Shown here one piece after another: positions 24,430 through 34,007 of a stretch of 64,000 bases of DNA. Below the pieces are notes generated by a model that saw only the letters and a program-made list of their open reading frames with translations, made no database searches and had not been told where the DNA came from. How positions within the stretch are numbered: position 1 is the stretch's first letter; the number at the start of each line of letters is the position of its first letter. Source of the stretch: Dermatemys mawii (Eukaryota; Chordata; Testudines; Dermatemydidae); the NCBI GenBank assembly GCA_007922305.1, contig ML677341.1, positions 70,990,421-71,054,420 on the forward strand. Direction: 5' to 3'. Position numbers and translations under genes: made by a program.

Positions 24430-24516
24430 ATCCCTGACTGGTGTAAATCAGCATAGGTTAGCTGACTTTGAGGGAGCTATGCCCATTTGCACCAGCTGAG
24501 GATTTTGCCTCTAGCT
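24430..24516. repeat. Short hairpin repeat, GGTGTAAATCAGC family
   Basis: CTGGTGTAAATCAGCATAG and CTATGCCCATTTGCACCAGC are imperfect inverted arms. A related hairpin is at 40345-40425 and partial ones are near 45565 and 51325. Confidence 0.6.
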
Positions 24517-24640
24517 GGAAGTACATTTGAGTATAGTATTTAATTAGTTGAAAGAAACTTCTTCAAGAGCAGAATGTTAAAACCTTTGCTAAGATTCTTA
24601 GCCTTGGGTATTTTGGAGAGGACATCAGCAAAGCCAGATG

Positions 24641-24750
24641 TGTCTGGCACTGGATTGAGAACTAGGAGACCTGGATTCTAAGCTTGCCTTTGCCACTGAT
24701 TTTCTTTGTGACCTCAGGCAAGTAGTTTAATCTCCTTGTGCTTCTGTTTC
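24641..24750 (+). mobile_element. tRNA-derived SINE, decayed
   Basis: TAGGAGACCTGGATTCTAAG (B-box region), GCCACTGATTTTCTTTGTGA and CCTCAGGCAAGTAGTTTAAT follow the same order as the SINE at 11478. Confidence 0.6.
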
Positions 24751-24977
24751 CTCTCCTACCTTTTGTCTGTCTCACTGTGTGTTCCTACAGCACCTAGCAA
24801 TTCAGTAGACCCCCCCCCCCATCTCAACTGGGGCCTCTCACTGCTACTCAGTGGTGCTCTTGAAAGTATAGGTACTCTGCCCCTGCCACCATGGCCACAC
24901 ATGTACAGGGGGAGCGAGCTCACGCTGTGCAAAGGATGCTGTTTTGTACTTTTCAGTGGACACCTCAATGCAGCTGC

Positions 24978-25021
24978 ATGGAGGACACCATTTTGTTTCT
25001 GTATAAAATAGTGTCCTCCAT
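24978..25021. repeat. Perfect-stem-like inverted repeat
   Basis: ATGGAGGACACCATTTT (24978-24994) and AAAATAGTGTCCTCCAT (25005-25021) form a 17-base stem with one mismatch and a 10-base loop. Its role is unknown. Confidence 0.6.
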
Positions 25022-27657
25022 GTGATATGACCTCACACACGTACTGTGCATGCAAGGTCATGCTATGCAGAGGATGCCATTTTAAGAACGAAAGGGCATC
25101 CTTCCATTCAGTAAAAGTGCTGGTTTGCTGTTTGGACATGATGCGGCCTCACCACAGCACAGCTGCTACCCTAGTAAAATAAAACCAAGGAAGCTATACA
25201 ATTGGGTATTTTTAACCAACGGAGTAATGCTTAAGACTTATCACTAATTCCTCTCACTTAATTTTCCATATTTCTTCTAATTGTTTCCTGTGAACACACC
25301 TTTGCTATTGAGAGAGATTATATTAAGATGTGTATGACCCTTGGAGATATAACTTCATTGATTTATTCTGGTTTAGCTGGGATTCACTGTAGGCCTTATC
25401 ATGTAACCTACACAAAGAACCAAACATCTAATTTATCCTGAAGGGGGAAGTTTGGACTTGGTTGACAATGGGTACCTCAACTCTGTGATCAGACCCATTA
25501 GAAAGGAAAGCTTTTATTATTGCTTAGAGCAGGACACAGTGGGGAGAGGATAGCATGTTCTGAAAGGGTGTACATGTGATCAGTGTATCAGGAACCTGGT
25601 TGCAGGTATGAAGCTGAGAAAGGAGTCAGGCTTCAGAAAGAGGGTGTTACATTCCAAATTTTCTAAACCTTTTTATTTTTACTATTACTGAATAAGATGA
25701 ATGATGGAAAATTTGTCAGTGTTGCCAATTCTTGTGACATTTGGTGATTTTCTTAAAGCCCCAGCTCCTGGAGCCGGGTGATTACTAGAGAATCTCAGTT
25801 TCATTAAATTTTTACACTGTGTGTGTGTGTATGTGTGTATATGTGTAAGTTTCCAGCCCTGAAGGTTGGGGAGAAAGTGTAAAGTGTGCAGCAAACGCAC
25901 CCTAACGGCTCAGAAACCAGAAGGCAAAGAAATATTTGGATTTTTAAGCCCATCTCATGATTTGGGGGGATCTGGCTCATGATTTATGAATACTTATGTT
26001 GGTAATATGGAAATTATCTGCTAATTTATTCAACGTTTTCCCCCATCACATGTATGTACCCTAGTATGTTTGATTGGGTGATTCATGAAAGATGGCCTAT
26101 CCAAACTAGGTTGTTACTGTAGAGTGACTCTTACGCACTAGGTTGTTCACACATTGATTTGTTATCATGGGGCTGTTTAGAGTTGAGCTTCTAGAGTTCT
26201 TGAATTTAGAAGTAAAATGGCTATTGAAATACATTTTTGGGTTAGTGAGTTGGGAAACATATAAAGAGTTTGTGAACAGCTTCAAGGCTATATCCAGGGA
26301 GCTATGCTGGAGCTACTCCACCTGAGATCGTGGCCCATAAGTTTCAGAAAATGTACGCTATGATGTTCCAGAAAATGTGGGCTAAATCCCACCCCGGCTT
26401 CTTAGGCCATGGTCAGTGGAATGGATATCACAGGAATCAGTGAATATATATTATTTCCCTGGTAGTAGCACAAACAGAGGAGAATGTAGATTTGCTTCTC
26501 AAATGATGTCATAACTGAACTCTGTCACTTATTGGCTACATGGCAGCAATAGCTCAGAAAATAATTAGCCTTCTTTCAAAGGCTCCTTCTGCTCCAGTCC
26601 GATCTGGCTGGAGGTGAAAGAAATAGCATGAAATGCTTCAAGTGAAAACATTATGTGTCTATTGTTAAAAGTAATTTCAGACCATCTCTTCAGGATTTTA
26701 AAAACAATTTTTAATAGTAAAAGAACAAAGAATAACCTGTTACAATGTGTATATGCTGCAGTATTTCATAAGGTTTTTTTAAATATATTTTTCCTTGCAA
26801 CATTGCCAACTCTCACAGCTTCTTCTGAAAATTAAGATTGCAGGGGCTCTCTTGTACTCTTTTTTTAAAGACCAAACGAGAACCTCTTTTAAAATTCCTT
26901 TCATAAATCTTAAAACTCCTTAAAATGAAAGGAACTGTCATCTTAAAAGAATCCCCCAAAACCTAAGACCAACATCAGCTTCCCCCAAACCCTGCAGAAC
27001 AGGTCTTCAGCCAGGTATGGGAGCTGGCAGGGAATGTACTGATGTTTGGACTCCTTTGAAGGGGAAACCTAGCAATACTCTTGTGATAGAAGGGAATGTC
27101 CCAACAAAGGGTTCAGAGGAGAAACTTTATCAATTCCTTGATGTTCACTAGCATGTCCCAATCTCTGGACGCCTTTAGAGAGAGGGAACTTTGTGAATGC
27201 CCTAGTGTTTGCTGGCAGAGAACAGTCTCAAAGCCGCAAGGCCATGTCTCAACCTGGGACAAAAATGGGAGCTCAAGGGCTACTGTAATGCTCAGTCCTC
27301 TTGTTATGTTCCTGTTTAAGTACACTGATGAGAAAGGCAATGATCACACTTCTTTGTGTGATCCAGAAACTGGAACCAATAGGCCTTTTCCCAGACAAAT
27401 TATAAGAGAGGGTCAGAATCTGAGAGGGAGAGATAAGGATCATATAAATAGAGCAATTTAAGGTGAGAGAAAGCACAAGAAACCTGACATCCTTATTTAA
27501 TTAAAAAACAAAGGCTATTAAGTAAGACTGAAGATAAATGAAATAAGTCACTCATATTTAAATGCTAAATAAAAATTACACCTCCACAGAGAAGATTTTG
27601 AGAAAGAGAAAGAGAGCTGTAAAAGGAGAGAAGGGTGCAAGAAACGAGGAGCAATGG

Positions 27658-27761
27658 TAGGGTGACCAGATGTCCTGATTTTGGGGTCTTTTTCTTATAT
27701 GGGCTCCTATTACCCCCCACACCTGTGCCGATTTTTTACATTTGCTGTCTGGTCACCCTAA
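27658..27761. mobile_element. hAT-type MITE, family TAGGGTGACCAGA, copy 3
   Basis: TAGGGTGACCAGA and TCTGGTCACCCTA are perfect 13-base inverted termini. The body is about 20 bases shorter than its relatives. The flanks AGCAATGG and TGCAATGG match at 7 of 8 positions. Confidence 0.88.
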
Positions 27762-28169
27762 TGCAATGGTGCATGAAAAACAAAGGTTATAGAAGGTATC
27801 TGCCTAACAAGTAGTCCTGTGATTGGCTGAGGGGGTTGCCTGTGTCTGTGGGGCTTACTTCCAATCCTCCCTCCATTCACACATCCAGGCAGAGTTCCTC
27901 TGGACAGAGTCCGCTGGCTCCCCTGATACCTTTGAGGAGCCGTGGGCCCTGTCCAGGGTTCTCTGCTCGGTGTCCCCCCTCCACAGATTTCCTACTTTTA
28001 ACCCTTTGACTCTCACACTTATTCCTGTTGTCCCATGCAATTATTTGGGTCCTGGGCCCAGTGGATCCTCCCCACAGGCAGCGGGAGGGTGCTTTAGAAA
28101 TGGGCAGGCTTGCGTCTGCTCACTTCCCGGAACCCAATATAAAGTAGTCCTGTGATGTAGTTCACCAGT

Positions 28170-28344
28170 TGACATACAACTTGTACTTGTAATGGTTACA
28201 TTGCTGTAATGTGTTTCCTGTTTGTGTACTGCTGCCTTCTAGTGACTGGCCTATTGAAAATAAAAGCAGTAATACTGACAGCTAATAAGCATATCCCTTT
28301 ATCTTTAAGTGGTGAGTCTTGTTTTTTTGGATTAAAGGTCCTCA
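28170..28344 (+). mobile_element. Possible LTR fragment
   Basis: A GTACTGCTGCCTTCTAGTG phrase is followed by an AATAAA signal near 28258 and ends in CCTCACA near 28344. The order polyadenylation signal then ...CA end suggests the 3' part of a retroviral-type LTR. No partner LTR or coding sequence is seen. Description only; low certainty. Confidence 0.3.
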
Positions 28345-28836
28345 CAATAGCTGGTGATCATGATGCAACCATGTATATGTAACAATTCTTTGCGTAAATT
28401 GATTTTAAACTTCTGGCTTACACATATTTGCTAAACATTTTCAATTAAAATTGGAGATATATAAATCATTAATTTGACACATGCAGTGTAAACCAGTGAA
28501 AGGTAAATTTGAATGAAGCTCATCACAATGTTTAGAAAAATGACATCCTCAGATAATGAAAACCACTTGCCCATTGGCTCCAAACAAAATTAAAATCCTT
28601 TCTTAATTCAAGAGAGGAAGGGAATATTCTTGCTCCTTCTCTGCACAATTCTGAGTGAGGCTAAATGAATCACCATTCACCAGCCTAACAAGGACTAGGG
28701 CTTTCTGAGATCAAGAGATAGATCCATAAGGTTAAATGGAACTACTCTCCTTCTGCCTACTCCCAGTTGTCCTCTTTCACCTATACCCCACCTTACTACA
28801 CCAGCCTCTGAGGTCAAGTGTTCAACATCAACACAT

Positions 28837-29219
28837 AGGCATCAACTTCCCCCAGTGCTTCTGAGTGCTCACACTCCCCCACCCCTGGGCCCGCCCCAAC
28901 TCCGCCCCTTCCCTGCCCCCATTCCAACCCCTTCCCCAAAGTCCCCGCCCCAACTCTGCTCACTCCCTGCCCCTATTGGATGCCTTCCCCAAATCCCCGC
29001 CCCGGCCCTGCCTCCTCCCCTGAGTCTGCAGCGTTCCTCCCTTTTCCCCTCTTCCTCTCAGCTGCGCAAAACAGCTGGGAGGGAGCGGGGAGACACAGGA
29101 CCCAGTGGCGTGCTCAGGGGAGGAGTCAGAGCAGAGGTGAGCTAGGACGGGGCAGGTAGCTGCTAGTGGGTGCTCTGCACCCATCAATTTTTCTCTGTGG
29201 GTGCTCTGCACCTATGCGT
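28837..29219. mobile_element. Non-autonomous element with perfect 8-bp TSD
   Basis: CAACACAT flanks both sides exactly (28829-28836 and 29220-29227), pointing to a hAT-type transposase. The terminal inverted repeats are weak. The 383-bp GC-rich body includes a GTGGGTGCTCTGCAC direct duplication near the right end. Confidence 0.7.
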
Positions 29220-29443
29220 CAACACATGCAATCTGCAAAGCTTGAACTGAGGAGGAGCATGAAAGGAAAATGCTTCACATTCCATGGTTGATAGCAATGG
29301 AGTGATGTGGCCAGGGGCAAGGGGAGGGCTACCGTATGCTAAATGTGAGGGAGAAAGAGGTGGGTAGGATTCCCGCTTGTGCTAAACCTGCACTGTACTA
29401 GAGGGACTCACCTAAATCTAGCTGGTACACAGCCCGTGCCTTA

Positions 29444-30189
29444 GGATATGTCTACCCTGCAGTGTAAGCCCAGGTTTAGTGGGACTTGAGTCAGCTGCCT
29501 GTGCTAGGGAATTCTGGGCTTGAGCGGCTACATTATATTTTTATCTAATAGTAAGACTTTTCTAACCCAGGCTTGAGCGTAGGGCTCTGGTGTCCACACT
29601 GCAGTGTGCAGACCCAAGTCTTGGTAACCATATCCCAACGTCTCTTGCACCTCCACCCTCTGAAATGTGGCTGCTCCAGCCCTAGTGCACTGTGGGAAAA
29701 CTTGGTGTGCCATGGTGCACTGTGGGAAAACTTTACTGCCTACCCTGCATGTTACCAGGAAGCAGGTCACTTTGCAAAAGGCTTGATCTGTTTGTTTTCC
29801 ATTGCAAGCCCCTGAGGCTCTCTGGCAATATGTTTGCAGATCAGTGATCAGAAGAGAATGGGTTAACACTGACCTGAACTGCTGCTGTTTGCTATTTTCA
29901 CTAGAGTGGATTGCAGATTGTTGAGATAGAGAGGACTAAGGAAGTTTTCCCATGGAATTGTGGGATACTTCCAGCTGACTCCCAGGATCCGAGTCAAGCA
30001 GAGCTCTGTTTACATTATGAAGCAAAAGGGCTCACACCCTGGGTCCCAGCTTAACTCAAGTTTAACTCCTCCTGGGACCCTGGCTCCAAGTTCTGGGTTA
30101 GTGCAATTGCAGTATCCATGCAACGGGGGGCAGGGTTAGGTTTGAGCCAAGGCTCACACACAGGCCTATATTGCAGTGTAGACATACCC
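29444..30189. mobile_element. Harbinger-type MITE with TTA target duplication
   Basis: GGATATGTCTACCCTGCA at the left and TGCAGTGTAGACATACCC at the right are inverted termini. TTA flanks both sides (29441-29443 and 30190-30192), the 3-bp TWA duplication known for PIF/Harbinger. There is no ORF of note. GTGCACTGTGGGAAAACTT occurs twice, about 31 bases apart (near 29684 and 29715). Confidence 0.85.
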
Positions 30190-31209
30190 TTAATGTGCTA
30201 TGTGTCACCATCAAGTGACAATTGCAATGCTTCTCCATTTTCATAACCAACAACTGGCAGATGCAAGCTATTCCTCATGTAAATATGGTACCAGGAATGG
30301 GATGGGATTTTTATTTATAGGATATGAACATTTTATATCAACCTGAGAGTCACTTGATTAGAATGGCAACCCCTCAGTATAGCAGAGAGGTGAGTGCTGT
30401 GATAGATTTAGCTAGTGATCTTGAACATTCAGGCTGTCAGCTGTCCTTATTGGAGCAACAGAAATCTAATGACTACTCCAGTAACCTGTGGATAATATAG
30501 GGAAGATGTAGTATTTCCAAGCCCTTCTGTTCTATGGTTGTGAGGTGAATTTTAGTGGCAGATTCCTTATGGAGAGCTCATATGAGAGGCTCCAGGTTCT
30601 CCTTCCTAATGAAAGGTGGATAGGTGACTCTCAGGACTATGTTCCTTATGTATATACACAGAGCAATTGATTGCTGGCTCAGATATCATGGGAATATCAT
30701 CCACATCTGTTGGACTTCACATACACATGGAAAACCTGAGAGTGTCCTGAGAGTGGGGGATGGGTTTAATTCAGAGTTAGATTTCATAGGGTTAAGGGTG
30801 GGAATACAGGATAAGACTTCAAATAGGCACATACAGACAGTATCTCAGGTAACTCAGAGTGGAGGATATAGGGTGAAAATTCATACATACAGCATCCCAG
30901 GAGTCAGGGGATACAGGTGAGACTTCACACACATGAATACTCCAGAGGGAAGACAAGATATTTTATAGAGATGTTTACACATTTCCAATAGTTTCATCAG
31001 ATGAGGCCTGGTGAATATTCAGGGTCTCTGATAACTTCTTGCCAACTTAATCTGAGAAGGAGTTGTTTAGAACTAGGTGAATCTCATGAAGCCACCCTGC
31101 ACGTGCTCAACAGAATGTTGGCAAGTGGATGGAAGGGCCAAAAATAAGTGTCAATGGTGAAGAAGATCATTCTGGAACTTTGGAAGACACCAGCAGTGAT
31201 TCTGGTGAC

Positions 31210-31286
31210 TTAGATGATACCAAACTGCGCCAGCTCATGCAGTTCCAGATGGCTGAAAGCCTCCCATGGACAGATCACTGTGATAT
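31210..31286 (-). CDS. PDE6H: PDE6H last coding exon
   Basis: A TCTCTATCTTGCAG acceptor precedes 77 coding nucleotides ending in TAA. It encodes the C-terminal inhibitory segment, including [12 protein letters not shown] and [12 protein letters not shown], which is almost invariant in PDE6 gamma proteins. The intron before it (31287-32874) contains a CR1 3' end. Confidence 0.97.
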
Positions 31287-33651
31287 CTGCAAGATAGAGA
31301 GAGAAACTGGATAAGCTCAGTACAAGCTCAGTATACCCTATAGATTTTTCTATCCTATAGGGATGGGCAGGCTGATTTATTAAAGAAATAGTGCCAGGTG
31401 AAGGAGAAAGGAAAATGGGCCACTTCAAAGACTAGGCAGAGAGGCGAGGGACATTATTTTTCCATCTCATCAGTATAAGAGTGGGCAGATTCCTGATTCC
31501 TGCTACACTGAACTAGCTCAGTGGTTCACATGTGGCATCTCCCCTCTTGCTGCACCAGAAAAAAAACCCATAGTCCATGTAGTCTGGTATCTCATCTCCA
31601 GCAGCTGATAATTGAAGCTACATGAATAGCTCACTTCAAAACTTTTGATTATTTTTTCTTCCATTAGTTTATTTTTATAACCAGATTGTGATTTTCTTGA
31701 ATATATTTATCTAACATTATTTGCTGAATAATCTTATTGTACAATTTTTGTTGTGTAGATTATTGGGGTGTGTCTGATGTTTGAAATCGGAACTCTTTTA
31801 ATTGGACAGATTACATGACATATTTCTGGTCACTAGTTGGATGAGTGTAACTCTTAGAATCAGGATTCTGGTGAGAATGCTAACAATTAGCAATTTGAAA
31901 TTCACTTTCTGTGATTTTCTTCCATTATTGGCGTTAAAGTAATTGTTTCTGTGAACTTTCCTGAAAGTGAAGTCATTTGCTAGAATATTTACAGAAAGCA
32001 AACACAAATGAGCCCATTCTTTGCCACGTGAATCCATTTAAAAATTCAAACAGACATGATTTTTTCATAGTATTTGCCTAATTCCGTATTTGATAGAAGA
32101 TTACAAGGAAGGGAAGTTAGAACAAGGCACTTTGGCCACTTGTGCAGTGCTACATTATGAAGGGGCAAAACCAAAATTTATACCTGACCAAAGCAGATAT
32201 AAGTCTTGAAGTATGAAGACTGATTGTCCATCTGTCTTGTGTGGTTTTGTGGCAGGGCAGGGGTAAAACCCCATGAATGCCCTGTCGCTGCTGGCTAAAC
32301 CCTGCTTTCTGGCAGGAGGGCCAGGGGCAGAGGCTAGGAGTAGCCAGCAGGGAGCCCAGGTGGGAGCTCTAATGAGGCCCAGCTCACAGCACCAGGCTGG
32401 GCTAAATGGACACAGCTGTGGCTGGGAACTGAGAAGGCTAGAAAAGCCTTGAGCCATACTCACTTGGGGCAGGCCAGGAAGGGAATAAGAGGTTGTTAAG
32501 CTGTTGCCTTGCTGCAGGCAAGGTGCCTCAGGGGCCCAGAGACCCAGGAACCAGGGTAGAGAGGGTAATTGTTGGGGGATTGGTAAGAGCACTTTTCTTG
32601 CACTGAAGACAATGACTATGCACTGTAAATACAGGACACTTGGGTGAAACACTGAGAGAGGGTGTGAAGACCTTTATTTCTGTTGGCCAGAACACAGGGG
32701 AAGGACTCAGAGGCCTGTGTGGACCCTGTGACAGGTTTAGATACAACAAATCCTGTATCTTGGCAGGGGGTTAGATGAGATGACCCTTGCTGTCCCTTCT
32801 AGCCCCATGATTCTATGTTTTTGTAACAGAAATACTTTAAAGGCATCTGAAGGGCAATATTACATAGGACTTACCTGTTCCAAGTCCCTCCATACCTGGG
32901 ATGTCATCTCCAAACCTATAAGAAAAGACAACAGAGGAGAGGTGAGACTGGAACAGAACCAAAAGAGAAGGATTACCTCACACAGGGTCTTTCCTAACTG
33001 AAGAGAGATTGGATCAACACCTAAGAAAAGGGAATAGTTCAATGAGGATTTTGCTAAATTACAGGGACAAAGCACATAAGATCAGCAGTAGAGGATGGGA
33101 ACAGCTCACAAGGAGTTCCTCACTGCCAAGGGGACATAGGGTTGCCAGTTTTGGTTGGATGAATTCCTGGAGATTTCATCACATGACATGATCTTTAATT
33201 AAAGATTAATCTTTAATTACTGGATTGGCAACACTAAAAGGGAGTGACACGAGTATAATAGGAGTGTGTCCTGGTTTGGCCTAATGGGTTCCATGGAGAT
33301 TTTGGTACCACTCTCCTGTTGGACTCATATGGGGGAAATGTCATTTCTGGCATGATTTCCTCCCTATGAGAACATATCCTGCCTTTTCATGTTCTGTTCA
33401 TGCAGAAATCATCTGAAAGATCCCAGGTACGCGAAGGTGTATTAGATCTTCTCACTGCCTCACCTAATGTATGGGAAGGGACGTACCACTCTCTGGAGCA
33501 CTTATTAGTGCTCTTACCCTTTTACTCCTTTCTTTGGAGGCTTGCTTTTGAATTGTCTTGTCTGCCTTTGCTTGAACTTGGGAGGTCCCTTGCGTGGTGT
33601 GGTGGGACCAGTTGCTGCTTCTGTGGTGTTGAGGGTATTGGCGTCGCTCAT
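31210..33651 (-). CDS. PDE6H: PDE6H, cone cGMP phosphodiesterase gamma subunit (3 coding exons)
   Basis: The coding sequence joins 33651-33518, 32915-32875 and 31286-31210 on the minus strand, giving 83 codons, the usual vertebrate PDE6H length. All four splice sites are GT/AG and the phases agree (Gly and Asp codons are split). PDE6 gamma blocks the catalytic sites of cone PDE6 in the dark and is displaced by transducin-alpha on illumination. Visible features are an N-terminal MSDANTLN arm, the [20 protein letters not shown] basic/proline-rich region (about residues 17-36) that binds catalytic subunits and transducin, a [11 protein letters not shown] linker, and the inhibitory C-terminus ending [12 protein letters not shown]6G is the main alternative; the divergent position next to ARHGDIB favours PDE6H. 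No break is seen, so it should be functional. An AATAAA on the minus strand at 30310-30315 is a possible polyadenylation signal. Confidence 0.96.
32250..32727. other. GC-moderate repeat-like stretch in PDE6H intron
   Basis: The AGGGCCAGGGGCAGAGGCTA and CAGGGAGCCCAGGTGGGAG-type text looks like the body of an interspersed repeat leading into the CR1 3' end, but I cannot name it. The minus-strand ORF 32155-32652 runs through it and is not a gene. Confidence 0.35.
32728..32822 (+). mobile_element. CR1 LINE 3' end
   Basis: GGGGGTTAGATGAGATGACC, CTGTCCCTTCTAGCCCCATG and terminal ATTCTATG are the conserved 3' end of CR1. It is severely 5' truncated and lies inside the second PDE6H intron. Confidence 0.8.
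32875..32915 (-). CDS. PDE6H: PDE6H second coding exon (41 nt)
   Basis: A TTTTCTTATAG acceptor, 41 nucleotides and an AACAG|GTAAGTCC donor. It encodes [13 protein letters not shown] with split codons at both ends. It is too short for ORF finders and was recognised by homology and splice signals. The intron to its right (32916-33517) carries a hAT-type MITE. Confidence 0.95.
33137..33236. mobile_element. hAT-type MITE (AGGGTTGCCA type) in PDE6H intron
   Basis: The termini TAGGGTTGCCAG and TTGGCAACACTA are inverted. The centre is an AT-rich palindrome, CTTTAATTAAAG with AGATTAATCTTTAATTA. No clear target duplication. Confidence 0.65.
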
Positions 33652-33699
33652 TCTTGGGTTGCTGTATGCACGAGGTACTCCTCTTTCAAATCTTCCTGT
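33518..33699 (-). CDS. PDE6H: PDE6H first coding exon with part of 5' UTR
   Basis: The start codon is at 33651-33649 and the donor follows 33518 (AAAAGG|GTAAGAG). Codons 1-44 plus two bases lie here. Upstream, an acceptor TTTGTCTTACAG puts the exon start near 33699, so about 48 bases are untranslated leader and a non-coding first exon should lie further right. Nearby CR1 sequence starts at 33816. Confidence 0.93.
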
Positions 33700-33815
33700 C
33701 TGTAAGACAAATGCATATAATGAAATGGAAGAAGGGTGCTCAGTTTATGACTTCCAGATGCCATCAACCAGAGGAGGGAGAAAGGACTATAACTTTGACC
33801 AGAGCCTGGATGGGG

Positions 33816-34007
33816 ATTCAACGGCAGGGATGGTGTCCCAAGCCTCTGTTTGCCAGAAGCTGGGTATGGGTGAAAGGGGATGGATCACCTGATGATTACT
33901 TGTTTTATTCATTCCCTCTGGGGCACCTGCCATTGGCCACTGTTGGAATACAGGACACTAGGCTAGATGGACCTTTAGACTTATCCAGTAAGGCCGTTCT
34001 TATGTAC
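33816..34007 (+). mobile_element. CR1 LINE 3' end
   Basis: CAGGGATGGTGTCCCAAGCC, TTCATTCCCTCTGGGGCACC and GGCTAGATGGACCTTTAGAC lead to AGGCCGTTCTTATGT. This is the same 3' region as the copy at 1-1127, less decayed. It lies just upstream of the PDE6H leader exon. Confidence 0.88.

Larger units (their letters stand above)
21280..28160. other. Long non-coding stretch with scattered small repeats
   Basis: It holds a truncated MITE (23798), hairpins (24430 and 24978), a SINE (24641), a GT microsatellite (25819-25850) and a MITE (27658). No exon with supporting splice signals and family resemblance was found. Confidence 0.5.

Noticed and set aside
1..31000. RERG exons, expected by human synteny on the far side of PDE6H
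   Set aside because: No segment resembling its G1 box (GRAGVGKS), NKAD motif or C-terminal exon was found on either strand; it probably lies beyond the left edge.
32155..32652. 165-residue minus-strand ORF
   Set aside because: It runs through repeat-like sequence in a PDE6H intron and has no recognisable domain.
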